Assembly (NCBI GenBank): GCA_021372695.1
Contig: JAJFTY010000036.1
Span: 1 to 36,274 of the forward strand
DNA from: Deltaproteobacteria bacterium
GTDB taxonomy: Bacteria; Desulfobacterota; Syntrophia; Syntrophales; UBA5619
Length of the DNA stretch: 36,274 bases
Direction: 5' to 3'
The notes beneath the pieces are model-generated. The model was not told the DNA's origin. It did not search any database and saw only the letters and a program-made list of their open reading frames with translations. This document shows, piece by piece, positions 7,934-15,705 of the stretch. The stretch's first letter is position 1; every line of letters begins with the position of its first letter. The translations under genes and the position numbers were made by a program.

Positions 7934-8938
7934 TTACGGTTTCGGGATCCCGAATTTCTCGGGCGACACCTTCGTCGCGCCGGCATCCTGGAGGAGCCAG
8001 GATGTCGTCGACTGCCATTGTTTCAGGAACTTCTCAGCCTCGGCGCCGGAGATGCCCATGTAGACGGAGCCGAAGTTTTTGATGAACCCCTGGGCCTGAG
8101 GATCAGCCAGACCCTTCCTGAAGGCATCCACCAGGATCTTCTTCGTTGCGTCCGGGGTTTCCTTCTTCACAAACACGCCATAGAACGGACCCCAGGGGAG
8201 GAACTTCTTGTAATCGGCAGACGTGGCAGTGATCAGGGGAACGTTTTCCAGACCCTCGATCGGCACCTCGGATACCACGGCCAGGGCGCGCATGCGGCCC
8301 GCCCGGATGTGCTCGCTGCACGCGGCCCTGCCGAACGTGGACCACTGAATATGGCCGCCCAAGAGGGCCGTCGTCAGGGGGCCTTCGCCGGGGAAGACGA
8401 TCTGGTTGAAGTTCACGCCGCTGGTGGCCTTCATCATGGAGGCCACCACGTGAGGAAGGCCTCCCGGTCCCGTCGATCCCATCTTGACCTGGCCGGGGTT
8501 CTTCTTGGCATCGGCAAAAATATCACCGAGGGTTTTGTAAGGCGAGTCCTTGTTGACCACAACGACCCCGACGTTGCGGGCGATCAGCATGACCGGGTAG
8601 AATTGATCGTAGTCGATCTGGCTGATGTCCAGGACCTTGTAGATGCAGGGGTTCTCCGCTCCGTAGAGCAGGGTGTAGCCGTCCGCGGGCGAATTGTAAA
8701 CCTGCATGAGGCCGACGGCGCCCGTGGCGCCTGGCTTGTTCTGGAGGACGATCTGTTTGCCGAGGATCTTCTCGACGTAGGGCGTCATGGCCCGGGCGAC
8801 GTTATCCGTCGCCCCGCCGGCGCCCCACTGGATGATACCCGAAATGTCCTTCGTCGGGAAATCCGCCGCCTGGACGGGGACCACAAAACCGATGGCCAAC
8901 AACGCTACAAAAACGAACAATCCCTTCATTTTTCCCAT
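7934..8938 (-). CDS. tctC: Tripartite tricarboxylate transporter substrate-binding protein TctC (Bug family)
   Basis: The periplasmic solute receptor of the TctABC system. A signal peptide is clear: Lys-containing n-region, a hydrophobic run of about 16 residues and Val-Gln-Ala before the mature start Ala-Asp-Phe-Pro. The mature part has the Bug-family beginning (Trp-Gly-Ala-Gly-Gly-Ala-Thr-Asp-Asn), the Asn-Lys-Pro-Gly-Ala-Thr-Gly segment and Ser-Pro-Ala-Asp-Gly-Tyr-Thr-Leu, all typical. Two ATGs (8944 and 8938) are close together. The GGAGG at 8946-8950 is better spaced for 8938, which I use. It is first in the tct operon, behind a 607-base gap that probably holds the promoter. Bug proteins bind many different carboxylates, so the ligand is open. 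Confidence 0.94.
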   Translation of the reverse strand: MGKMKGLFVFVALLAIGFVVPVQAADFPTKDISGIIQWGAGGATDNVARAMTPYVEKILGKQIVLQNKPGATGAVGLMQVYNSPADGYTLLYGAENPCIYKVLDISQIDYDQFYPVMLIARNVGVVVVNKDSPYKTLGDIFADAKKNPGQVKMGSTGPGGLPHVVASMMKATSGVNFNQIVFPGEGPLTTALLGGHIQWSTFGRAACSEHIRAGRMRALAVVSEVPIEGLENVPLITATSADYKKFLPWGPFYGVFVKKETPDATKKILVDAFRKGLADPQAQGFIKNFGSVYMGISGAEAEKFLKQWQSTTSWLLQDAGATKVSPEKFGIPKP

Positions 8939-9545
8939 CTTCATTCCTCCTGTAAAAAAAATTTGGTCCGCATGAAAACGATCCTTCCTGAGCCGCTTCA
9001 ACTTCACGCTAATCTAAAGGCACAACCGTACCGCACCGGCCGGCTTCTTCTATCGCTCCTCCAGTTTGAGATCTTGATGATTCGGATGAGATAATTTATA
9101 AAGCTGTCGCTTTCTTGGAGAACGGGAGATGGAAATCCTCGACCAATCCCTCGTCTTTTGCCGAACCCGAAGAGGACAGGATCCATCGATCCCGCCGTGG
9201 TGTTCGCTCGGATCGATGCAGCAGGGCGAGAGAAGTGTCTCAAACAAAGGTTGGTCTGCCATCGCGATATCCCTTTCCTGTCGAAGACCGCACCTACGGG
9301 ATCTCATCTTGAACCGGAAGGCCGGTTATCTTCCCATGTGCTTCAACGTCAAAGCATCATTTTCAGTGCATTCTTAAGCAGTTCCGTTAGGCCCTTCAAG
9401 ACCATAAATCCAGAGAGAAGTAAAGAAATTTCGGCACCGGTTCCCGCCTCGTCTGCCCCGCATCGATCCCGCCCACTGAATACCCGCAGGTCACTCTGGT
9501 TTTCATATTTCTCGGCCCTTCAGTTCAGCGGCATTCATGAGAGCC
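8939..9545. other. 607-base intergenic region upstream of the tct operon
   Basis: This is the longest gap in the window. None of the short frames on either strand resembles a protein family, and no RNA gene was recognised. It has an AT-rich stretch at about 9088-9105 that on the minus strand reads TATAAATTAT and could contain a -10 element for tctC, but there is no convincing -35 match. A small 6-bp stem lies at 9312-9327. The region likely holds the tctCBA promoter and leader; I see nothing else definite. Confidence 0.4.
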
Positions 9546-10016
9546 TTACCGGCACGCATCGGTCCGGGAATTGCGGCGAGGCACCATCAGTTTATCGATC
9601 TCGAACAGAACGGGTTCGCCGTTTTGCCTTTTTACGTACGTTTCGAACGTGAGCAGTCCGTATCGATCATTCTTCACGCGCTTGTCGATCAGATTGAACT
9701 CGCATCGGATCGGTTCATTGCAGAACAGGGTGCTCAGATAGCGGACCTTGTCCTGGCCGTAGTGGGGGGAGAAGGGAACGGCCGGCGAAACGAGATTGGC
9801 CCAGTATGCATCGACAAAGGCCAGCGTCAGGCAGCCGGGAACTAGGTAATCCGGCCTGCCGAACTCCTTTTGGATGAACCCCAGGTCGAAATGGGGATGT
9901 TGGTCCAGCCTTACGATCTTTGCATAGGTTTCGACATCCTGATTGGAAATGACGAATTCTTCCGAAACCGTGGTCTCGCCGACGACGAAATCCTCGAAAT
10001 ACTTGTCGATCACCAT
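9546..10016 (-). CDS. MaoC-like hot-dog protein with degenerate hydratase motif
   Basis: A 156-residue single hot-dog domain protein of the MaoC dehydratase family. The beginning (Tyr-Phe-Glu-Asp-Phe-x-Val-Gly) and the end (Lys-Leu-Met-Val-Pro-Arg-Arg) match the second MaoC protein of this cluster. The hydratase motif Asp-x-x-x-Pro-x-His-x-Asp is altered: here residues 38-44 read Asp-Gln-His-Pro-His-Phe-Asp, one residue shorter between Asp and Pro, and the later Ala-His-Gly is replaced by Val-Pro-Gly. It could still hydrate an enoyl-CoA, or be a thioesterase-like or binding partner of the other MaoC protein. GGAGG precedes ATG 10016 by eight bases. It closes the operon that begins upstream, 52 bases after the CoA-transferase gene. 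Confidence 0.85.
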   Translation of the reverse strand: MVIDKYFEDFVVGETTVSEEFVISNQDVETYAKIVRLDQHPHFDLGFIQKEFGRPDYLVPGCLTLAFVDAYWANLVSPAVPFSPHYGQDKVRYLSTLFCNEPIRCEFNLIDKRVKNDRYGLLTFETYVKRQNGEPVLFEIDKLMVPRRNSRTDACR

Positions 10017-10068
10017 ACCGTGTTCCTCCGAAAATCTGCGGATTCCATGAAACTCTTCGCGTGCCTCC

Positions 10069-11649
10069 TCACCCCGGATGCCACTCCTGTCGGAGACCCA
10101 TAGGCTCCGGCCGGAAGACGCGCCGGTCCATCTCCCTCAGGTCAGGGGCTATGAGGGGCCGGAATTCCATGTGCGCCGCAATATCCCGTTCCGGATCCAT
10201 GCCCGGCGCGATTTCGAACAGCTCCAACCCTCCCGGTGCGAGGCGGAAAACGCCCCGTTCCGTAATATAGATGACCTCCTGACCGCGACGCGAGGCATCT
10301 CTTCCATTGAAAGAGATCTCGCCCACGTGCGTAAGGAATTTCCGGAAGCGCCCCTCCTGCAGGATCTGCACGCCGCCGTTCTCGACGGCCGTTTTGAGAC
10401 CGCCCGCGGTCAGCGTGCCGCTGAAGACCATTTTCCCGGTCGTCGACGAGATGTTGACGAATCCGCCGACACCCATGATTTTGCTGTTGAATCTGCTTAC
10501 ATTGACATTGCCCGCCTGGTCGACTTCGGCAAAGCTGAGGAAACCGATATCCAGCCCACCGCCGTCATAAAAGTCGAACAGGGACGGCATATCGATGACC
10601 GCCTGCATATTGACGCTCGAGCCGAAAAACATCCCCTGGGCCGAAACCCCGCCTACCGTGCCGAGTTCCACGGTCAGGGTGAAATCCTCGTGGACGCCCT
10701 CTTCCTGAGCGATGACCCCGATGCCGTCCGAGATTCCTATGCCCACATTACCCACGTCTCCGGGCCGGATTTCAAGAAGAGCTCGGCGCGCAATCACCTT
10801 CCGCACGTCGAGCGGAGACAGGGCGCTGTGGCCGGTCTCCGCGACAAAATCTCCTGACATGAAGCGGTTCGACCCGCAATACAGCTGCTCCTGGTCCGGA
10901 ACGACCACGATTGCGTCGACCAGATGGCCCGGGACCTTGACCATCTTGGGGTGCAGTGTCCGGGCCTTCACGAGGCGCTTGACCTGGGCGATGACGACGC
11001 CGCCGTTGTTATGCGCCGCTTGCGCCATCGGCAGGACGTCCAGGAAAGCCGTTTCGTCTTCCATGCTGAGGTATCCATCGGTGTCGGCTGTGGACCCGCG
11101 GATCAAGGCCACGTCGATCGGGGTGACGGGGTAGAACAACCATTCCCGGCCATCAATCTCGATCAGCCGGATGAGTTCTTCCCGGGTTCGTGCATTGAGC
11201 CTGCCCCCGGTCTGGCGGGGATCGAGATGGGTACCGAGCCCGATATGGGTGAGAATGCCGGGCTCCCCGGACGCAGCAGCCCGGAGCAATTTGGTCGTGA
11301 TCCCGAGCGGAAAGCTGTAGGCTTCGATCTCATTCGCTTCGGCCATATCGGCCAGCCGGGGCGACTGCCCCCAGCATCCGGAGATTGCCCGACGGCAAAG
11401 TCCGGGAAGGGCGAGCGGGGAGACCCCGCGGTCGGCCCGGTCGCCGAGGCCGGAGGGAACGAAGAATGTCAGATCGTGCGGCTCCCGCGTTTCCCGGAAA
11501 CGCCGGGCAAGGGCCTCGATCAGGGCCGTGGGTTCGACGATCCCGCCGCCCATGCCGCAAATGGCGAGGGAGACACCCGACGGAATCAGGCGCACCGCTT
11601 CCTCTGCGCTCAGGACGGAAACCGGTCCTTTTCGTTGACTCCTCTTCAT
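10069..11649 (-). CDS. Acetate/propionate CoA-transferase-type enzyme (fused class I)
   Basis: A 526-residue family I CoA-transferase with both alpha and beta domains on one chain, as in propionate CoA-transferase (Pct) and YdiF. It would move CoA between a short acyl-CoA and a free acid through a glutamyl-CoA thioester. The N-terminal Gly-Met-Gly-Gly-Gly loop is near residues 32-36, and the catalytic glutamate is probably Glu328 in Thr-Val-Glu-Leu-Gly-Thr-Val-Gly-Gly. The length fits the family (about 520). The ribosome site before ATG 11649 is weak, with no better start nearby. It lies between acyl-CoA dehydrogenase and MaoC genes, so it likely activates the imported acid or recycles CoA from a product. 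The true acid pair is unknown. Confidence 0.93.
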   Translation of the reverse strand: MKRSQRKGPVSVLSAEEAVRLIPSGVSLAICGMGGGIVEPTALIEALARRFRETREPHDLTFFVPSGLGDRADRGVSPLALPGLCRRAISGCWGQSPRLADMAEANEIEAYSFPLGITTKLLRAAASGEPGILTHIGLGTHLDPRQTGGRLNARTREELIRLIEIDGREWLFYPVTPIDVALIRGSTADTDGYLSMEDETAFLDVLPMAQAAHNNGGVVIAQVKRLVKARTLHPKMVKVPGHLVDAIVVVPDQEQLYCGSNRFMSGDFVAETGHSALSPLDVRKVIARRALLEIRPGDVGNVGIGISDGIGVIAQEEGVHEDFTLTVELGTVGGVSAQGMFFGSSVNMQAVIDMPSLFDFYDGGGLDIGFLSFAEVDQAGNVNVSRFNSKIMGVGGFVNISSTTGKMVFSGTLTAGGLKTAVENGGVQILQEGRFRKFLTHVGEISFNGRDASRRGQEVIYITERGVFRLAPGGLELFEIAPGMDPERDIAAHMEFRPLIAPDLREMDRRVFRPEPMGLRQEWHPG

Positions 11650-11707
11650 TTCAAATCACTCTGGAACGTCTGAACATTCCGCATCTGATGCTGTTCTCCA
11701 ATCCCTG

Positions 11708-12877
11708 CTAGCCGATATCGAACAGCGACGCCCCTTTCTTGAGAACACTCCGTGCGATCACAGTGCGGTGGATCTCCGAGGTGCCGTCAAAGATGCGGTA
11801 GATGCGGGAGTCGCGGTAAAGTCTTTCGACCGGAAGCTCCCTGCAGTAGCCCATCCCGCCGAAGACCTGCACCGCGCGGTCTGCGACGCGGCTCAACGTT
11901 TCCGCCGCGTGGACCTTGACCATCGATATCCAATCGCGCGCATCGCGCCCCTCGTCAATTTCGTAAGCGGCGCGGAGCAGCATGAGTCTGGCCGCATTCA
12001 CCTCGATGGTGCTGTCGGCGATCATCTCCTGGATGAGTTGGAAGTGGCCGATGGGCTGGTTGAACTGGCGCCGCTCCTTGGCGTAATCGGTCATCATGGA
12101 GAGCAGCTTCGTCGCCTTGCCCACAGCGCGCGCACCAACCTGGGTCAGACGCACCCGCCCCAGGGTCTCCAGCACCAGCCGCATGCCCTGGCCCTCGGGT
12201 CCGAGAAGGTTCTCCCGTTCGAGGCGGATATCGTCGAAGAAGAGCTCCGAATGGGAGGTACCGACGAGCCCCATCATGAGCTGGTTGCGGCCCAGGGTAA
12301 AACCGGGCGAGGCCTTGTCCACCAGGAACAGCGAGATCCCCTTCGATCCTGCATCGGGATCGGTCACGGCAGAAACGACGAAGAAATCGGAATACTCGCC
12401 ATCACTGATGAAACACTTCCCGCCACTGAGCCTCCAACCGTCGCCATCTTTCACCGCCCGCGTCTTGATGGCCCCCGCATCGGACCCTGCATTGGGTTCG
12501 GTGATGGCGATCGAGCAGGTGCGCTCACCGCGGACGCAGGGCAGCAGCCAACTCTTTTGCTGTGCTTCGTCGCACTTGAGCAGCACCTCATAGACATTGC
12601 CGAAGGCGCGCCGGATCAGAATATCCTTCAGGTGACCGAACTGCTCCTCAACCAGGCAGGTATCCACGGCCGAAAGTCCGCCGCCGCCATACTCTTCCGG
12701 GATATTCATGGCATAAAAGCCCAGGGCCTTGGACTTGGCAAAGATCGCCTTCGCCTTCTCCGGATCCAAACAGCCCGTCGTCTCGATCTCCTCTTCCAGC
12801 GGTGCCAGTTGCCCCTTGATGAAGTGGCGAACGCTCTGAATCAAGATCTTCTGTTCGTCGCTCAAACTGAATTCCAT
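11708..12877 (-). CDS. Acyl-CoA dehydrogenase with Asp at the usual catalytic-Glu site
   Basis: A 389-residue FAD-dependent acyl-CoA dehydrogenase. The usual domain order is present: N-terminal helices, the middle-domain Ile-Thr-Glu-Pro-Asn-Ala-Gly-Ser-Asp motif (about 122-131), the helix with Glu-Arg-Arg-Gln-Phe, and the C-terminal Gly-Gly-Met-Gly-Tyr motif. At the position of medium-chain acyl-CoA dehydrogenase Glu376 the sequence reads Phe-Asp-Gly-Thr-Ser-Glu, so the base would be Asp364 unless another acidic residue serves. Aspartate bases are known in cyclohexane-carboxyl-CoA-type dehydrogenases of anaerobes, though at other positions. GAGGAG lies before the ATG. With the adjacent MaoC and CoA-transferase genes it forms a beta-oxidation-like set. 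The substrate is not identifiable. Confidence 0.94.
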   Translation of the reverse strand: MEFSLSDEQKILIQSVRHFIKGQLAPLEEEIETTGCLDPEKAKAIFAKSKALGFYAMNIPEEYGGGGLSAVDTCLVEEQFGHLKDILIRRAFGNVYEVLLKCDEAQQKSWLLPCVRGERTCSIAITEPNAGSDAGAIKTRAVKDGDGWRLSGGKCFISDGEYSDFFVVSAVTDPDAGSKGISLFLVDKASPGFTLGRNQLMMGLVGTSHSELFFDDIRLERENLLGPEGQGMRLVLETLGRVRLTQVGARAVGKATKLLSMMTDYAKERRQFNQPIGHFQLIQEMIADSTIEVNAARLMLLRAAYEIDEGRDARDWISMVKVHAAETLSRVADRAVQVFGGMGYCRELPVERLYRDSRIYRIFDGTSEIHRTVIARSVLKKGASLFDIG

Positions 12878-12972
12878 GTAGCTTCTCCTCTCGTACCTGA
12901 CCTATCGCTGTCAGCGAATATTTACGATGATGCCCCATTCGGCTTTACAGCCACCACCGGTGCTGAATACCG

Positions 12973-13434
12973 TCAGGCCTTCTCTGCTTCCGGCCGGCGC
13001 GGGACCATCAGCTTATGCTCGCCGCGCTGCACCACTTCGCCCTTCTGGTTGACGAGCTCGCACGGAATGTTGACGATACCCCAGCCGGGCTTGCTCTTCG
13101 ACGGCCGCTTGCCGCTGATGCGGAATTTCACGTGCAGGACGTCGCCGATCTTGATCGGCCTCAGGAAATCCCAGGTCCAGCCCAGTGACATCCCCGGCAG
13201 GAAGCGATATTCGGACTGGCACTTGAGGCCGTCGGCGACGGCCAGGCCGTACAGGCCATGCGCGACGCGTTCTCCGAAATGGGACTTCCGCGCATACTCT
13301 TCGTCCACATGCAAGGGCGTGAAGTCCCCTGAAACATCGGCGTACTTGTCGATAATCTCACCGGTCACCGTGACTGTCGGGCTCACCCCCTCGTCGCCGA
13401 CCTCACAATCCTCCCAATAACGGTCCTGGGCCAT
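12973..13434 (-). CDS. MaoC-family enoyl-CoA hydratase
   Basis: A 153-residue single-domain MaoC-type (R)-specific enoyl-CoA hydratase candidate. The complete hydratase signature is visible: Asp37 and His42 in Gly-Asp-Phe-Thr-Pro-Leu-His-Val-Asp, followed by Ala-His-Gly at 58-60. I start at ATG 13434 (Met-Ala-Gln-Asp) because GGGGAG is placed six bases upstream; the upstream ATG at 13452 lies before that ribosome site. It follows the first dehydroquinase gene by 14 bases and precedes the acyl-CoA dehydrogenase gene. It shares the C-terminal Lys-Leu-Met-Val-Pro-Arg-Arg with the degenerate MaoC protein downstream in the same operon, so the two may form a heteromer or be old duplicates. Confidence 0.92.
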   Translation of the reverse strand: MAQDRYWEDCEVGDEGVSPTVTVTGEIIDKYADVSGDFTPLHVDEEYARKSHFGERVAHGLYGLAVADGLKCQSEYRFLPGMSLGWTWDFLRPIKIGDVLHVKFRISGKRPSKSKPGWGIVNIPCELVNQKGEVVQRGEHKLMVPRRPEAEKA

Positions 13435-13448
13435 CCGCTTCTCCCCTT

Positions 13449-13916
13449 TCATCTCTGTCCCTGATCACTATTTTCCATCATTTGGATAGCCGACACCGCG
13501 GCCCGGAGGCCGAGCAGGTAGCTGTCGACGCCGAACCCCGCGATGGTTCCCTTCGCGATATCCGAAATCATGGAGTGATGACGGAATTTCTCCCGCTTCT
13601 TGATGTTCGCGACGTGAACCTCCACGATCGGCACGGTCAGGATCATCAGGGCATCGCGGACCGGAACGTTGTTGTGCGAGAATCCCGCCGGGTTGATCAC
13701 CACGGCGTCGACTTTCTCATCGAAGGCCTGATGGATGCGCTCGCACATCTGGCCCTCATCGTCGGTCTGGAAGCTGACCACCGAGACGCCCAGTTCCCGT
13801 CCCAGTTCGCACAATTTCCTGTCGACATCCGGCAACGTGAAGGTTCCGTAGTATTTCGGATCCCTCTTTCCGAACATATTGAGGTTCACGCCATGCAAGA
13901 CCAGAATCTTCGTCAT
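13449..13916 (-). CDS. Type II 3-dehydroquinase-family protein, copy 1
   Basis: A 155-residue type II dehydroquinase (AroQ fold, usually a dodecamer), an enzyme that reversibly dehydrates 3-dehydroquinate to 3-dehydroshikimate. Catalytic and binding residues line up by number with the family: Asn11, Arg18, Tyr23, Asn75, His81, Glu99, His101, Arg108 and Arg112. It departs from biosynthetic AroQ in several places: Gly-Val-Asn instead of Gly-Pro-Asn at 9-11, Gln-Thr-Asp-Asp-Glu-Gly for the usual Gln-Ser-Asn-His-Glu-Gly, and Ala103 where serine normally helps bind the substrate carboxylate. A near-identical second copy lies just upstream. A location inside a catabolic and transport cluster makes shikimate biosynthesis unlikely; quinate-like breakdown or a related dehydration is the inference. 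Confidence 0.92.
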   Translation of the reverse strand: MTKILVLHGVNLNMFGKRDPKYYGTFTLPDVDRKLCELGRELGVSVVSFQTDDEGQMCERIHQAFDEKVDAVVINPAGFSHNNVPVRDALMILTVPIVEVHVANIKKREKFRHHSMISDIAKGTIAGFGVDSYLLGLRAAVSAIQMMENSDQGQR

Positions 13917-14504
13917 TTCGTCGTCCCAGGTTTCATTCGGGGGGCAATCCCCTTTGTCGTCGCATCGGACTCTCGGTGCACTATCCGGCGTCGCAATCCC
14001 GCGTCCGCTGCCTGCGCCGGTTCTCCTTCCAGTTCCTTCCCGTTTGGGGAACGATCAGGAGGTCACCTCGCTGACGGCCGACACCGCGGCCCGCAGGCCG
14101 AGCAGGTAGCTGTCGACGCCGAACCCCGCGATAGTTCCCCGTGCGATGTCTGAAATCGACGAGTGGTGCCGGAATTCCTCCCGTTTCTGGTTGTTCGACA
14201 CGTGGCACTCCACGATCGGCACGGTCAGGATCATCAGCGCATCGCGCACCGGAACGTTGTTGTGAGACCACCCGCCGGCGTTGATCACCACGGCGTCAAC
14301 CTTCTCATCGAAGGCTCGATGGATGCGCTCGCACATCTGGCCCTCGTAATTGGTCTGGAAGCATTCTACCTCGACGCCGAGTTCTTTGCCGAGCTCGATC
14401 AGCTTCTGATTCAGATCGGCCAGCGTAAACGTACCGTAGTGCTTCGGATCGCGCTTGCCGAACATACTGAGGTTCACGCCATGCAAAACCAGGATCCTTT
14501 TCAT
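13489..14504. repeat. Tandem direct repeat of the dehydroquinase gene (588-bp unit)
   Basis: The region 13489-13916 repeats at 14077-14504 with a constant offset of 588 bases and no visible insertions or deletions. Identity is patchy: the stretch from 13489 is almost base-identical for roughly 60 bases, and another block around 13622-13665 is also nearly identical, with more divergent segments between. This indicates a gene duplication followed by divergence, perhaps with gene conversion. Confidence 0.85.
14055..14504 (-). CDS. Type II 3-dehydroquinase-family protein, copy 2
   Basis: A 149-residue paralogue of the downstream dehydroquinase, same fold and numbering. The key residues are again present: Asn11, Arg18, Tyr23, Asn75, His81, Glu99, His101, Arg108 and Arg112, and this copy keeps Ser103. 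It differs from copy 1 at Ser13, at Asn75-Ala-Gly-Gly-Trp, and at Cys100 between the catalytic Glu and His. The start is taken at ATG 14504, preceded by GGAGGGTGGAG; an upstream ATG at 14528 lies before that ribosome site. The gap to copy 1 is 138 bases without a recognised element. Both copies retaining an intact active site suggests two active enzymes with different substrates or a hetero-oligomer, rather than a decaying duplicate. Confidence 0.92.
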   Translation of the reverse strand: MKRILVLHGVNLSMFGKRDPKHYGTFTLADLNQKLIELGKELGVEVECFQTNYEGQMCERIHRAFDEKVDAVVINAGGWSHNNVPVRDALMILTVPIVECHVSNNQKREEFRHHSSISDIARGTIAGFGVDSYLLGLRAAVSAVSEVTS

Positions 14505-14629
14505 CTCCACCCTCCAAGTGTCATTCAAATGCAGCTTGCCGCTGCGTGATCAGACTTCTTTCCAGCCCGGCCGGACGATTTCGGTCTGCCTTTACCCTGC
14601 GAGCCTCTATGGCCAGACCTGTCACCCCG

Positions 14630-15694
14630 TCAATTTGCAGTTCTACCCGGTCTCCCCGCGATCGGCAGGGCAGCCAGGTCCCGTATGCTCTCCTCGGCTT
14701 CCCGGACGATCCGATCCATGAGTTCCTTGCAGGTGGGGACGTCCGTGATTCTGCCCGCCACCTGTCCTGAAGGAGTAAAGCTGCGCTCGATATCCCCCGT
14801 CAGAAGGGCCTGACGGTTCATCTCCAGTCCCACGAGGAATTGCATCAGGTTGGCATGCACCTCCCTGGCCCCCTTCGCCGTCTCGATCATATCCCGCAAG
14901 CTCGCGTTGTAGGCCTCTTTAGCAGCAAAAAATGAAGGAATGACGTCCCAGGGGTGGGTCCACCAGCCGCGATAATGGCGCATACCTTCCCCGGGGATCA
15001 CCCGCATGGCAAAACCATCCCAGTTGCTGCTCAGGACGGCGTCGCTGTCACGGGCCTCGACATATTTCTCCTTGAGTTTCGTTGGGATGGGGCTCTCCTG
15101 CGTGGTTGCAAAGCGGGTTCCCATGGCGATTCCCGCTGCCCCCAAAGCCAGCGCTGCCGCCAGCCCCCGGCCGTCGCTGAACCCGCCGGCGGCCACCACC
15201 GGTATCCTGACCGCGGCAGAGACTTCCGGAATGAGCACCATGGAAGCGATGCCGCTGGCATGGCCTCCGCCCTCCCAACCCTGCACGATCACTGCGTCTG
15301 CTCCGAACTTCTCGACACTCAGCGCCTGCCGGACGCTCCCCACGGTGGGGATGTAGAAAATGCCGTCGGGCTTCTTCATCTTGTGCATGACAAACGGATT
15401 GCGCAGGCCTGAATTCAGGATCTCTATCTTCTCCTCCAGGACCACCCGAAACTGCTCCTGGTATTTGGGGGAAACGGGCACCAGATTGACGCCGAAGGGC
15501 TTGTTTCCCGTCAGCCTTCTCACCTCGTGGATCTCCTCCCGGAGCGCCTCGGGAGTCTGGCCCGAGGCGGAGAGCAGTCCTAGACCGCCGGCATTGCAGA
15601 CTGCCGCAACCAGCGGCGGGGTGGCCACCCAGGCCATCGGGCTCTGGACGATCGGATATTTTATGCCCAGCGCTTCATTGATCCGTCTTGCCAT
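14630..15694 (-). CDS. NPD/FabK-family FMN oxidoreductase
   Basis: A 354-residue TIM-barrel flavoprotein of the nitronate monooxygenase/enoyl-ACP reductase II (FabK) family. The N-terminal Pro-Ile-Val-Gln-Ser-Pro-Met-Ala segment (about 14-21), the Gly-Leu-Gly-x-Leu-Ser-Ala motif, the phosphate-binding Gly-Trp-Glu-Gly-Gly-Gly-His segment and the Ala-Ala-Gly-Gly-Phe-Ser-Asp-Gly motif are present. Family members oxidise nitronates or reduce carbon-carbon double bonds. In an anaerobic CoA-ester cluster an enoate or enoyl-CoA reductase role seems more likely than nitronate oxidation, but this is inference. It is 11 bases downstream of the TRAP large permease gene, so probably in that operon. Confidence 0.9.
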   Translation of the reverse strand: MARRINEALGIKYPIVQSPMAWVATPPLVAAVCNAGGLGLLSASGQTPEALREEIHEVRRLTGNKPFGVNLVPVSPKYQEQFRVVLEEKIEILNSGLRNPFVMHKMKKPDGIFYIPTVGSVRQALSVEKFGADAVIVQGWEGGGHASGIASMVLIPEVSAAVRIPVVAAGGFSDGRGLAAALALGAAGIAMGTRFATTQESPIPTKLKEKYVEARDSDAVLSSNWDGFAMRVIPGEGMRHYRGWWTHPWDVIPSFFAAKEAYNASLRDMIETAKGAREVHANLMQFLVGLEMNRQALLTGDIERSFTPSGQVAGRITDVPTCKELMDRIVREAEESIRDLAALPIAGRPGRTAN

Positions 15695-15705
15695 CCTTCA
15701 TCCTT

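Noticed and set aside
9004..9307. Two short minus-strand frames (79 and 85 codons) upstream of tctC
   Set aside because: No family resemblance, no good ribosome site and biased composition; more likely leader or spacer DNA.
9158..9652. A 164-codon plus-strand frame in the large gap
   Set aside because: Runs into the MaoC-like gene antisense, with Ser/Arg-rich composition and no motif.
13449..14504. Calling the two dehydroquinases shikimate-pathway aroQ genes
   Set aside because: Tandem duplication, shared unusual residues and a catabolic neighbourhood argue against a purely biosynthetic role.
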